From Saccharomycopsis malanga (Eukaryota > Ascomycota > Saccharomycetes > Ascoideales > Saccharomycopsidaceae): 64,000 nt of DNA. The first letter of the stretch is position 1; each line of letters starts with the position of its first letter. Of the stretch, positions 39,229 through 52,418 are shown piece after piece. The translations under genes were made by a program, and so were the position numbers. The stretch lies in contig CP025323.1 of the NCBI GenBank assembly GCA_004014935.1, forward strand, positions 682,001 through 746,000. The letters run 5' to 3'. The notes under the pieces were generated by a model. That model was not told the origin of the DNA, made no database searches, and saw only the letters and a program-made list of their open reading frames with translations.

Positions 39229-40361
39229 TATGGTTTCGCTTAATGTTATGTCGTGTATATGTCAAATCTCACTGATGTGTCTTCTATATAGTGGCTGTTT
39301 GACGCGACTGTTATGAATTTTAATAATAAATGATCTGGAAAAGGCAAAATGATAATGAAATACCTGATGCGATGGGCAGGTTTAAATATAGATGGAAAAA
39401 CGCGACACATGCAAAAATACCTTTTTCCGGTTTATATATACGCACGTATACGTAATCAGGTACTATTATACTATAATAAAAATTTTAGTAACTTGAATTT
39501 AGTTTGCATAACAATTAGTCTTATAAATATCAACTGCTTGTCCAGTTGTGTTTGCAAAAAATGTGTTTATATAGAATTTTATCACTGTTGAATTTAGTAG
39601 TGTACGTGGTAGGCCTTAAATATAATTTTCTAAAAGACATACAACACGTAAACAAAATTACAGTGTTGGCATATCAAGTAAACCGTAAGCAACCTATGAG
39701 GCTGTTCCTTGTAAACAGTCATAGACATTTAATTACTGATAGATTTCAAATTGTGGAGAAAAATACAGGCTCATAAGTTTATTTGACCAATATCTGCGGT
39801 AACTACACTATTGGTAAAATTTCTCGTTGACAATCATTGATACTGTCTAAGAGTTAACTACACTCAAAGTGACTAATGACAGGACCTTTAAAAGAAGTAA
39901 AATAAAGAGAAACGGAAATGTACATTTTTTTTTTGTTTCAATCTTCTATTTGAGTTAACTTTTGCAATAAAATATGAAAACACTGGTTAGGGCAACTGTC
40001 TGAAGTATGACCTAGCCTATCTCTCACTACCCAGCTCACCCGGTTAAGTAAAAGGATAAGAACCAATGAAATACTGGACTTTAAATGTAAGACTATCATC
40101 ATAATCATTCATGCTTACTAGACTCAAATTTACAAATAAATTTCATCAAAACTTCATTCAAGTAGTATATATACCTCAGTATATTCTGATTGGCACATGC
40201 TCTTTATAATTTAGTCAGCAGATACTACTAGTCAAATTCAATAAAAGAATAGTTATATTACCAGGCGAAACGGATATCTAATTACAATGACTCAGTAAAA
40301 CTCTACCAACTATGTTTATGGTAAAGTATGTAGAAGCCTAAACATAGCAAAAACAAAATAC
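39229..40361. other. Intergenic, PIP-box gene promoter and PUT2 3' flank
   Basis: The proximal 200 nt contain two MCB-like ACGCGA words and a TATATA stretch at about 39434. A second copy of the 21-bp dispersed word lies at 39995-40015. Several short frames (39349-39776) show no protein-like content. The remainder is AT-rich. Confidence 0.4.
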
Positions 40362-42762
<2,401 letters not shown>

Positions 42763-44331
42763 TCATTTGTTAGACCGAGCAACTTCAATCTGTTCCGCAT
42801 TGGTTTTTTCTGAAGACTTGATACTGCCCAAGTCCTCTTCATCCACGAGATTTGGAACGCCAACTGGTTTGCTTGACTTGTATCTGCCGAACGAAAATGC
42901 TTTAGCCCATGGGTCGCTGAAGACCTCTTCCATTTCCTCCAAACTTTTTCCGGATGTTTCTCTGACGAATACTAGAGTAAACGCAATCGCAACATAGTTC
43001 AAGATTCCAAACATCAAAAACGTTTTCCATCCAAGGTTCTGGATTGCATAGGGGATCATTTTGGTGAATGCATAGTTAAAAGCCCATTGAGAACATGCTC
43101 CGATGGCAATACCATAGTCTCTGATTCTGTTAGGATAGATTTCAGAAATATAGCACCAAGGAACTGGGCCCCAAGAATGGGCATAACCCACGCAAAAGAT
43201 AAAGATCATAACTATCATAACATAGCTCGCAGCAGAAATATTACCGTCGGTAGTAGGTTCTTGTTTATCAAGACCCTTTCCTTTATAGATTCCGGCAATG
43301 ATAATCATCACTGAGCTTTGTATCAAACCACCCGAGATTAGCGATTTTTTACGGCCAACTCTGTCAATGAAGAAGATTGACCAGACGAAAGAAACTACCA
43401 GCTTGACAATCCCATAAATCCCGGTAGCAAAAAGGGACAGGTTTGAACCGGTGATACCTACAAACTGGAAAAACATTGAAGCATAATATGTGAATGAGTT
43501 GGTGCCTGTAGCCTGTTGGAGTAACATTATTACAATGCAAATAAAGTTTCTATAACAATTCATACTAGTAAACAATTCTTTCCAACTTCTACCTTGGTTC
43601 TCTTCGACTTCTAAATCATATCCTGCGAGAATCTCATTAAACTCTTCTTCAATTTCGTCATCTGTGTGACTGCCTTTTCTGACGTATTTCAAGCTTGCCA
43701 AAGCATCGTCAGGTCTACCCATTCTTACCAACCAACGAGGTGATTCTTTCAAAGGAATCATTCCTAAAACTAAAATCGTACCGAAGACAAGTTGTAAGGC
43801 AACAGGAACAATCCATTGGTTGGAACCACTGAGGGTTTTATGACATGCGTAATCAACCCAATAAGCCAAACATATAGAAGAAAACAAGAAAACACTATAC
43901 ATCATAGAAATTGTGCCTCTGACTTTCTTTGGTGCCATTTCATTTAAATATGTGGGAACAAGCATGCTACATGCTCCCACCCCTAGACCACTGATAACTC
44001 TTCCAGCGTAGAGAAGGCCAATTCTCTTTTTAGAGACTGTTTGCAAAACTGCTCCGATGTTGAAGATTATCCCACAGAAGGCAATACATTGACGGCGACC
44101 AAAGTTTTGACCAAAAATACTCATAAAAAGAGCACCAAAGAAACAACCTGCTTGTAGTGCGGACACAACATTACCTGCTATAGCTGCCTTATTGTCTTCA
44201 TTCATTCCAAAATCTTCTTTGAAAGACTCCATTGTAGTGGCAGGGCCAATGAACCCAGTGTCATAACCAAAGAGAACAGCACCTACACAGGATGTAACTG
44301 TAAGAACTATCAACCGTAAATTGTAGACCAT
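42763..44331 (-). CDS. Major-facilitator sugar-porter family permease
   Basis: Twelve-helix sugar/H+ porter of 522 aa. ATG 44331 is used because the longer frame (to 44385) has no upstream ATG. Signatures: GYDTGFIG in helix 1, GRR after helix 2, RVISGLGVGACSMLVPTYLNEMAPKKVRGT, KESPRWLVRMGR, QQATGTNSFTYYA in helix 7, DRVGRKKS, PWCYISEIYPNRIRDYG, and RETSGKSLEEMEEVF (the PETKG-like exit). The QQxTGxNxFxYY motif supports hexose-type binding, but the substrate (hexose, polyol, quinate) is not decidable. Resembles the large HGT-like sets of Candida-type yeasts. Tandem with PUT2 on the minus strand. Confidence 0.9.
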   Translation of the reverse strand: MVYNLRLIVLTVTSCVGAVLFGYDTGFIGPATTMESFKEDFGMNEDNKAAIAGNVVSALQAGCFFGALFMSIFGQNFGRRQCIAFCGIIFNIGAVLQTVSKKRIGLLYAGRVISGLGVGACSMLVPTYLNEMAPKKVRGTISMMYSVFLFSSICLAYWVDYACHKTLSGSNQWIVPVALQLVFGTILVLGMIPLKESPRWLVRMGRPDDALASLKYVRKGSHTDDEIEEEFNEILAGYDLEVEENQGRSWKELFTSMNCYRNFICIVIMLLQQATGTNSFTYYASMFFQFVGITGSNLSLFATGIYGIVKLVVSFVWSIFFIDRVGRKKSLISGGLIQSSVMIIIAGIYKGKGLDKQEPTTDGNISAASYVMIVMIFIFCVGYAHSWGPVPWCYISEIYPNRIRDYGIAIGACSQWAFNYAFTKMIPYAIQNLGWKTFLMFGILNYVAIAFTLVFVRETSGKSLEEMEEVFSDPWAKAFSFGRYKSSKPVGVPNLVDEEDLGSIKSSEKTNAEQIEVARSNK

Positions 44332-45915
44332 GTTGTTGTTTTGAGTTTGTGAAAATATGCTGTTTGTTAAACAAAATAAATACAAATCTCAAAAATGTGC
44401 TTTTACTTGTAGCTTATATATACAAATGTCTGTATTGTAAGGACAAGCCTTAATAATTAATGAAAAGTATCATTTACCCCAGACCTATCATGCACGAATA
44501 CAGAAATCTGCTGTGGGGCTGTCTGCAAATTAATCTCGTCATTGCCTGTCATAAAACATCAAAAAATGAAGCTAGGAGTACAGGAAATGATTGTCTTGCT
44601 GCCAAATTAGCAACTACATGGATTAATACAGTCTTGCTTGTAACAAATAGGCTAATGTTTTTGGTATTATGATCACGAACTTGCATAGCCGACCATTAAG
44701 CGATCAAAAGTATTCCAATACTTTGAGCCTGAAAAGTTATCACTTTATATTAAGCCAGATTTAGAATATTATAGGATTATTAACTTTTGATATGATTTAA
44801 AAAACTCTTTTAAATGCATTTGGTCACTTCGGCATTTGGTCGCTTTGGCCCTGTATATCAATAGAATTTGGTTTCAAAAGTAACAATTTTCTTTTAATAA
44901 GCGCGTAAAGTCATGTAAAATGACCAAAATGGAATTAATAGTCTCAAAATTTCAGTTTCAATACCTTTCGGATATGCAAAATTGATACACACTGATAAGG
45001 TCTTGCTCTTGCAAAAAAGATTACGTACAATTATCAGAAGAAAAGCAGATCTTTTTCTGGGTCAATTATTTGATGTTAATTACAGTAATTATCTGTATCA
45101 ACATGATAATAGTCACACATAGTGTTGTTCAGTATACTTTATAAAAATGTTGACACTATACTATCAACATATCTACTTGTTAAAAACATTTATGTCAACT
45201 TAAACTTTGTAACTTTCATTTAAAAACCTCGTTAATAATAATAATAATAATGATAATCTTATATTTCCAGTCCAGTACATACCAGTTCCGTATGTACGCC
45301 CTATGTCTAAAGGGACTTGGTAAAACCCGGTGGGAAAAAACCTCGTTATTTCAATATGTAACTTTCACGAATACGTATACCAAAGATACATTTTCTGAAA
45401 GAGTAAAAATAGACTATGTTTCTTTGAAATAAGATCCTCGCACCCTTGTTGCGAATAATGGTTCTCTAAGGTTTACGTCACTGTCAAAAAACACGTTTAG
45501 ATAGAAATAATGGAGATTCCACTTCATCGCCTAAACTAATTTTTTTCATTTTTGAAAATATTTTGAAGCAAAAAAATATCAAGAATTGACCTGGTTTTGG
45601 CCAATTTTCTTATGGAAAATGTAAAGAGCACCACTGCTACACTACAACGTATATAGTTCTTAAGGGATTCTTGATTCTATGTAATTTGAAAACGTTCTCT
45701 TTTCATTTACCTCTATGACAGCACTAAGTAACATTGAAAGAATTTAAAAACCTGGAAAATGCTTATTTTAACTTGTCAAAGTTGTCAACCTGATTATGTT
45801 TCCGACACAGGTTAGTGAAAACGGTACATAGGTAAAATGTTGATATATAGTGAGTAGAAAATTTGATAATAATATATGAAAATAATATCAAGACATCCAA
45901 AAATTTTCAAAAACA
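44332..45915. other. Long intergenic region upstream of the permease and tRNA-Thr
   Basis: About 1.6 kb, AT-rich, no gene supported. Near 45150-45370 there is a TGTTGA...TCAACA inverted pair, a (TAA)n tract (about 45232-45250) and two 10-13 bp words (AAAAACCTCGTTA, GTAACTTTCA). Each word occurs twice, in swapped order (45209-45234 and 45336-45367). The stretch between contains GGTAAAACCCGGTGGGA, reminiscent of long-terminal-repeat sequence. Its closeness to a tRNA makes an old solo LTR remnant possible but unproven. Confidence 0.35.
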
Positions 45916-45988
45916 GCCCTTATGGCCAAGTTGGTAAGGCGCTACACTAGTAATGTAGCGATCCTCAGTTCGAATCTGAGTGAGGGCA
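45916..45988 (+). tRNA. tRNA-Thr (anticodon AGU)
   Basis: Intronless 73-nt cloverleaf. The acceptor stem pairs GCCCTTA with TGAGGGC, plus discriminator A. The D-arm contains box A (TGGCCAAGTTGG). The anticodon stem pairs CTACA with TGTAG around loop CTAGTAA, giving anticodon AGT (IGU after editing). The T-arm is CTCAG-TTCGAAT-CTGAG (box B). A T8 run directly downstream (45989-45996) serves as the Pol III terminator. Confidence 0.97.
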
Positions 45989-45996
45989 TTTTTTTT
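45989..45996 (+). terminator. Pol III terminator of tRNA-Thr
   Basis: Run of eight T residues immediately after the discriminator base. Confidence 0.9.
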
Positions 45997-46332
45997 CCAC
46001 ATACTGCCTTTGTCAAGGGACAAGGGACAAAATCCACATATACTATTAGACGATTAACGAACTTTCCAAGTTACTTTTCAAACCAGTTATTTTTGCATTG
46101 ATTATTTTGGAGCAGAAGCCAATTTTTGATTGTTTGTTTTTTGGAAAAGATTTGAAATACTAGTCCTATTCTAGTTTTTAGCTACAACTGATTAATAATC
46201 TTAATGCGCACGTACGGTGAAAAATTCATTTTGGAAAATACAGTATTAAAACGTAATTGAGTTGTCTGAATAGCAAGTAGCGAAGACGCTTTGAAAACAT
46301 TTGTAACAGATAGTGTGGTTTAGCAAGTGAAA
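45997..46332. promoter_or_regulatory. SLH1 upstream region
   Basis: 336 nt, AT-rich, with a TGCGCACG word near 46204. No TATA consensus close to the ATG and no other feature seen. Confidence 0.35.
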
Positions 46333-49300
46333 ATGTTCAAAACCTCTTATAATGTGGACTCGACCAAGTCCTTTATGAATGCCATGCAGACCATGACGGA
46401 CTGTTTGAATGGGTTGAATTTTGATAATTTGGAGCCCATAGTGACACCAAAGATAGACAAAGAGGACAACAAGTTACTCAAAGACAGAATCAAGGCTTTT
46501 AATGAGTTGTTACCATCAATAGATAGTCTTGACACAGAGGTCAGTGAGACGGAGTTAGATGAAGATGTAACGTCTTCTTCTGACAGTGAGAATGATATAG
46601 ATACTAGTTTGTATGATGAAATCAAGGAAGAGTTCAAAAGGGTGGAGGAAGCAAAAGACATAAGCACTAGTGATAGTGGATCTTTGTTCAATAATGTCAT
46701 AACATCATTGAAGACCAATTCTTCAGATGAGGAATTACAATCATTACTTTTTGATTTATTAGGGTTTGAAGAGTTTGATTTGATCTCCAAGTTGATACAG
46801 AACAAGTCAACTATTGTAGAACAACAAGAAGCTACCCAGGCAAAGTTGGAATCCACTTCGAATAAAAAAGACGATATAAGGTCTCGATTTCTTACCCCAT
46901 CTCAGAGAGATGCCATGATAAAGAAGAATTTTGAAATGGCAAGAAATGCAAAACTTCTACCTTCAGAATATTCTGCTATAGAAAAGAAATATCCCCATGT
47001 GTTTCAGGCGCATAATCCTGGCAACACCATATCGTTGTCAGGCAAGAAATACTCGTTGCCTGTTGGAACCACCAGAGAGAGTTATGGCAAGTATGAAGAG
47101 GTTATAATACCCATCAATCATAACAAACCAAAGTATGTTTACGACACAGAACTCATAGATATCAAATCTTTAGATTACATATGTATTGGGTCATTCAAAG
47201 GCTACAAGACCTTGAATAGAGTGCAATCTTTGGTGTATCCTGTTGCTTATCAGACCAATGAGAATATGTTAATATGTGCTCCTACCGGCGCTGGTAAGAC
47301 AGACATAGCTCTTTTGACAATCTTACATACCATATCCCAATTTATGAGCCAGGAAGTTACGGAAAATGGAGAAATACAGATAGACGTGGATTACAATGAT
47401 TTCAAGATCATTTACATAGCCCCTTTGAAAGCGTTGGCTGCTGAGATTGTGGAAAAGTTCACATCAAAGTTAAAATGGTTGAATATTCAAGTACGAGAAT
47501 TGACTGGCGATATGCAGTTAACCAAGACAGAAATTTTGAACACGCAAATTATTGTCACCACTCCTGAAAAATGGGATGTCGTCACCAGAAAAGCCAGTGG
47601 AGATAATGAACTTGTTTCCAAGGTGAAGCTTTTGATCATTGATGAGGTCCATTTGTTACATGAAGAAAGAGGTTCTGTTATTGAGACTTTGGTTGCTAGA
47701 ACATTACGTCAAGTGGAAAGTTCGCAATCAATGATTCGAGTAGTTGGATTATCTGCCACATTACCTAATTACGTTGATGTTGCCGATTTCCTTGGGGTAA
47801 ATCGACAAATCGGTATGTTTTATTTTGACCAGAATTTCAGACCAATTCCTTTGAGACAAGAAATCTTGGGAGTACGGGAAAAAGCCGGTTCCAAAGAAAG
47901 TAAAACTGCTCTTGATGAGATATCGTATGAGAAGTTGATAGATAATATAAAGGAAGGAAATCAAGTGATGGTATTTGTACATTCTCGTAAAGATACTGTG
48001 AAAACCGCCAGAACTTTCATTTCCATGGCTCAGAAATATCTGGAGAGTTCTTTGTTTGATTGTTCTGATCCAGAGAAACACGAGGCTTTTGAAAAGGAAG
48101 TCATGTTGAAAAACCGTAATAAAGATTTAAGAGAATTGTTTAATGGTGGCTTTGGTATACATCATGCTGGTATGTTAAGAACCGATAGAAATTTGGTGGA
48201 AAGAATGTTTAGCGCTGGTGTCATTAAAGTGTTGGTATGCACTGCCACTTTGGCTTGGGGTGTTAATTTGCCTGCTTCCACTGTTATCATCAAAGGCACA
48301 CAGATTTATGATTCCAAGAATGGTGGATTTGTTGATTTGGGTATTTCCGATATCATTCAAATCTTTGGTAGAGCTGGTAGACCCCAGTTTGAAAAATTCG
48401 GTACCAGTATTTTGTGTACTACTATGGACCGGTTGGACCATTATTTGAACTTGCTTACTCAACAACATCCTATAGAATCCAAGTTTGCTGCTAAAATAGT
48501 TGACAACTTGAACGCAGAGATTTCTCTAGGAACAGTGATGAATGTCGATGAAGGGGTTCGTTGGTTGGGTTATACTTATTTGTTCGTACGGATGAGGCAA
48601 AACCCATTTTCTTATGGTTTGGATTGGAAAGATCTCCAAGAAGATCCTCAATTAGTCGGGAAAAGAAGAGAAATGATTATCAATGCTGCTAGACATTTAC
48701 ATAAGTTGCAGATGATTGTTTTCGATGAACGGTCCTCTTCGTTCATTACTAAGGATTTGGGAAGAATTGCGTCGGATTTCTATCTTTTGAACGAATCCGT
48801 GGAAATATTCAACAAGACCTTGAACCCAAGAGCAACTGAAGCTGATGTTTTAGCCATGATCAGTGTCAGTAGCGAGTTTGATAATATAACCTTCCGTGCT
48901 GAAGAAGAAAAAGAATTGAAGAATTTGATAGATAATGTCATACAATGTCAAATATCCGGTGACATTTCTTCCCCACAAACTAAAACAAATGTTTTATTGC
49001 AATCTTACATTTCTAGATCATCTATTAAAAACTCTGCTCTTATTTCTGATTTGAATTATGTTGCCCAGAACTCCGCCAGAATCTGCAGAGCGTTGTTGTT
49101 TATTGGAATCAATAGAAGATGGGGCCTATTTAGTAGAGTGATGCTTGAACTATGCAAAAGTATCGACAAACAACTCTGGCATTTTGACCATCCTTTGACC
49201 CAATTTGAATTACCTCAACAAATTTTAAGGATAATAAAGAGCAAAAATACTTCAATTAATACCTTGAAAGATTTGACTGCTGGTGAAATAGGTGATTTGA

Positions 49301-52215
49301 TCCATAATAAAGGTATGGGAAAAACCGTGTCCAAATTGGTGGATCGCTTTCCTAGTTTGTTCATAGAGGCCGAAATCTTTCCTATCACGGCTAATGTTAT
49401 GCGTGTGCATGTGACCATAGAGCCAGATTTTGTATGGGACAAGAAGTTTCATGGCAATATGCAAATGTTCTGGATTTTTGTTGAATCAAATGATAGTTCA
49501 CTTCTTTTGCATTTTGACAAGTTGTTAATAAATCAAAGAAACTTCAAATCCACTCATGAATTGGATTTCATGATTCCATTATCAGATCCTCTACCACCTC
49601 AGATTGTAATCAGTGCAATTTCAGACACTTGGATAGGCTCTGAAGCTAGTCATAGTGTATCTTTTCAACATTTAATACGACCATTCAATGAAACTATTAC
49701 TTCAAAGTTGCTCAAGTTGCAACCATTACCAATCACAGCTTTGCATAATAAAGAGATTGAAGCGATTTACAATTCAAAGTTTAGCTATTTCAATGCAATG
49801 CAAACTATGGTATTCCATTCTTTATATAATAGCAACTCGAGCGCTTTTTTGGGTTCTCCTACTGGTTCTGGTAAAACCATTGCAGCAGAATTGGCAGTAT
49901 GGCATGCGTTCAACGAGTTTCCGGACTCCAAGGTGGTTTATATTGCTCCTATGAAAGCGTTGGTAAGGGAAAGAGTTGACGATTGGAATAAAAAAATCTG
50001 TCAAAATACTAGACATAAATTGGTGGAGTTAACGGGCGATTCGACTCCAGATGCTAAGGATGTCCGTGAAGCTTCCATTATTGTCACTACTCCAGAAAAG
50101 TTTGATGGTATTTCCCGTAATTGGCAAACTAGAAAGTTCGTTCAGAAGGTATCTTTGGTCATCATGGATGAAATCCATTTGTTGGCTAGTGACAGAGGTC
50201 CTATTTTGGAAATGATTGTTAGTCGTATGAACTATATTGCTTCTACAACTAAGCAACCAATTCGTTTACTTGGAATGTCCACTGCGGTGTCAAATGCTAT
50301 GGACATGGCCAGCTGGTTGGGTGTCAAAGACGCTTTATTTAACTTTCCTCAGGCTGTTCGTCCAGTTCCTTTACAAATGTATATTGATGGATTCCCTGAC
50401 AACTTGGCATTCTGTCCGCTAATGAAGAAGATGAACAAACCAGCGTTCATGGCTATCAAGCAACATTCTCCTAATAAACCGGTATTGATTTTCGTTGCTT
50501 CCAGACGTCAAACCAGATTAACATCACTTGATTTGATCCATTTATGTGGCTTGGAAGATAATCCTAAACGGTTTTTGAAAATGGATGAATATGAAATGGA
50601 AGATATCATAAGCCAGGTGAAAGATGATACTCTCAAATTATCCTTACAATTTGGTATTGGGCTCCATCATGCTGGTTTGATTGATAGTGACCGTAAAATA
50701 GCTCATCGTTTGTTTGAACAAAACAAGATTCAAATTTTGGTTGCCACTTCCACTTTGGCATGGGGTGTGAACTTACCAGCTCATTTGGTTATCATCAAAG
50801 GCACCCAGTTTTTCGATGCCAAAATTGAAGGGTACAGAGATATGGACTTGACTGATGTCTTGCAAATGATGGGAAGAGCAGGTAGACCTGCCTATGACAC
50901 CACTGGTATTGCAATAGTGTATACTAAGGAGAGCAAGAAGACGTTTTACAAGCATTTCTTGAACGTTGGTTTCCCTGTCGAGTCTTCATTGCACAAGGTA
51001 TTGGATGACCATATTGGTGCTGAAATTGCTTCTGGCACAATCAAGTCTCAACAGGACGCATTGGATTTTTTGTCATGGACATTCTTATTTAGAAGAATTT
51101 ACAACAACCCTACATATTACGGTATTGAGGATATCACCACTAATGGAGTCAGCAATTACTTGACTCAACTCATTGATACCACAATTGAAAACTTGAAGGA
51201 ATCCAAGTGTGTGAAGCTTCGTAACAAGAATAACACTACAATGATCACTGCCACTCCGTTCTTGGAAATCTCTTCCTATTATTATTTGTCTCATAAAACT
51301 ATCAGATACATCTTGAATGAAATTCATAGGGATTTCTCTTTCAAGGAATGTTTGAAAATTTTGTCTGCGGCATTCGAATATAATGAGTTGCCTACTAGAC
51401 ATGGGGAAGAGCTTATAAACTCTGAGTTATCCCAGCAAATGCGTTATCAGGTGGAAGATGTGTTCCCTGACTTACCAATTTGGGATCCTCATGTAAAGAC
51501 ATTTTTGTTGCTTCAAGCATACATGACGAGAATCGACTTGCCTATTGCCGATTATGCCCAGGATACTGTCACAGTTTTAGACCAGGCATTACGTATTTTG
51601 CAGGCTTATATCGATGTCGCTGCAGAGTTGGGTTATTTGTCTGCTGTTCTTATGTTTATCAAGTTGATGTATGGTGTCAAGCAAGGCCACTGGTTTGATG
51701 ATGATCCGGTGTACAACTTGCCAGGCTTCCGTATAAGACCTAAACAAGACAATGAGAGCGATGAAGATCTTACGTTAGACAAAATCGGAAAAATGTCAAA
51801 GAAACAGTTAAGCGAATTGAGTATAATGAAGAAAAACCGCAACTCAGAGAGTTTCTATAAAGTCGCTGGTAGCTTGCCTACAGGAACCTTAAAGGTTACT
51901 CCACAAACCAACGCAGCACAACTTGAAGTCGTGATAGAACATGTCAATTATCCGTTGAATCACCACTTCAAAGCATATTGTGCCAAATATCCAAAGATGC
52001 AGAAAGAAGGATGGTTTTTCATCATTTGCGATGTCAGCATTAATGAATTGTATTTAATAAAAAGAACAAGTCCTAGAATGATGGGTAAGGACAGGAAAGG
52101 TAAAGTTTCAGGCGTATTTGATATTCCAGAGCAGCTTAGAGGTAACGAATTGGACATAATATGTGTGAACGATGCCATGGATATCCAGTATAGAACTAGA
52201 CATACTTTTATTTGA
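46333..52215 (+). CDS. SLH1: Ski2-like tandem helicase Slh1 (ASCC3 homolog, RQT complex)
   Basis: Large ATPase of the ribosome-quality-control trigger complex (with Rqt4/Cue3), which splits collided ribosomes. The 1960-aa length is nearly that of S. cerevisiae Slh1 (1967) and below Brr2 (about 2160). The start NVDSTKSFMNAMQTMTD parallels the Slh1 N-terminus. Two helicase cassettes are visible. In the first, Walker A is APTGAGKTD (about 316-324), DEVH is about 436-439, and QIFGRAGRPQF lies in motif VI. In the second, Walker A is SPTGSGKT (about 1175), DEIH is about 1278, and QMMGRAGRPAY is in motif VI. Each cassette is followed by a winged helix and a Sec63/ratchet unit. Both cassettes keep the ATPase residues I can check. 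Start is ATG 46333, two codons after a GTG in frame. Confidence 0.95.
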   Translation: MFKTSYNVDSTKSFMNAMQTMTDCLNGLNFDNLEPIVTPKIDKEDNKLLKDRIKAFNELLPSIDSLDTEVSETELDEDVTSSSDSENDIDTSLYDEIKEEFKRVEEAKDISTSDSGSLFNNVITSLKTNSSDEELQSLLFDLLGFEEFDLISKLIQNKSTIVEQQEATQAKLESTSNKKDDIRSRFLTPSQRDAMIKKNFEMARNAKLLPSEYSAIEKKYPHVFQAHNPGNTISLSGKKYSLPVGTTRESYGKYEEVIIPINHNKPKYVYDTELIDIKSLDYICIGSFKGYKTLNRVQSLVYPVAYQTNENMLICAPTGAGKTDIALLTILHTISQFMSQEVTENGEIQIDVDYNDFKIIYIAPLKALAAEIVEKFTSKLKWLNIQVRELTGDMQLTKTEILNTQIIVTTPEKWDVVTRKASGDNELVSKVKLLIIDEVHLLHEERGSVIETLVARTLRQVESSQSMIRVVGLSATLPNYVDVADFLGVNRQIGMFYFDQNFRPIPLRQEILGVREKAGSKESKTALDEISYEKLIDNIKEGNQVMVFVHSRKDTVKTARTFISMAQKYLESSLFDCSDPEKHEAFEKEVMLKNRNKDLRELFNGGFGIHHAGMLRTDRNLVERMFSAGVIKVLVCTATLAWGVNLPASTVIIKGTQIYDSKNGGFVDLGISDIIQIFGRAGRPQFEKFGTSILCTTMDRLDHYLNLLTQQHPIESKFAAKIVDNLNAEISLGTVMNVDEGVRWLGYTYLFVRMRQNPFSYGLDWKDLQEDPQLVGKRREMIINAARHLHKLQMIVFDERSSSFITKDLGRIASDFYLLNESVEIFNKTLNPRATEADVLAMISVSSEFDNITFRAEEEKELKNLIDNVIQCQISGDISSPQTKTNVLLQSYISRSSIKNSALISDLNYVAQNSARICRALLFIGINRRWGLFSRVMLELCKSIDKQLWHFDHPLTQFELPQQILRIIKSKNTSINTLKDLTAGEIGDLIHNKGMGKTVSKLVDRFPSLFIEAEIFPITANVMRVHVTIEPDFVWDKKFHGNMQMFWIFVESNDSSLLLHFDKLLINQRNFKSTHELDFMIPLSDPLPPQIVISAISDTWIGSEASHSVSFQHLIRPFNETITSKLLKLQPLPITALHNKEIEAIYNSKFSYFNAMQTMVFHSLYNSNSSAFLGSPTGSGKTIAAELAVWHAFNEFPDSKVVYIAPMKALVRERVDDWNKKICQNTRHKLVELTGDSTPDAKDVREASIIVTTPEKFDGISRNWQTRKFVQKVSLVIMDEIHLLASDRGPILEMIVSRMNYIASTTKQPIRLLGMSTAVSNAMDMASWLGVKDALFNFPQAVRPVPLQMYIDGFPDNLAFCPLMKKMNKPAFMAIKQHSPNKPVLIFVASRRQTRLTSLDLIHLCGLEDNPKRFLKMDEYEMEDIISQVKDDTLKLSLQFGIGLHHAGLIDSDRKIAHRLFEQNKIQILVATSTLAWGVNLPAHLVIIKGTQFFDAKIEGYRDMDLTDVLQMMGRAGRPAYDTTGIAIVYTKESKKTFYKHFLNVGFPVESSLHKVLDDHIGAEIASGTIKSQQDALDFLSWTFLFRRIYNNPTYYGIEDITTNGVSNYLTQLIDTTIENLKESKCVKLRNKNNTTMITATPFLEISSYYYLSHKTIRYILNEIHRDFSFKECLKILSAAFEYNELPTRHGEELINSELSQQMRYQVEDVFPDLPIWDPHVKTFLLLQAYMTRIDLPIADYAQDTVTVLDQALRILQAYIDVAAELGYLSAVLMFIKLMYGVKQGHWFDDDPVYNLPGFRIRPKQDNESDEDLTLDKIGKMSKKQLSELSIMKKNRNSESFYKVAGSLPTGTLKVTPQTNAAQLEVVIEHVNYPLNHHFKAYCAKYPKMQKEGWFFIICDVSINELYLIKRTSPRMMGKDRKGKVSGVFDIPEQLRGNELDIICVNDAMDIQYRTRHTFI

Positions 52216-52418
52216 GCGAAAAGGTTCAAAAATTTATTCAAGTCAATACATAAAAATATTGTAAGATGACACATTATGCAGAATAAAACTGTAAGCTATA
52301 CGAAAAAGGGGAATTATACAACATGCAAATAAAAAATGCGAGTAAGAATAGAATAACTGTAAAAACTGGTAAAGTCCAGAAAAGTAACTCTTTTTTTTTA
52401 TAAAAATTAGAAAAACAC

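Noticed and set aside
44332-46332. Centromere in the long AT-rich gap
   Set aside because: No point-centromere CDE elements. Regional centromeres cannot be recognised from sequence alone and a tRNA is present.
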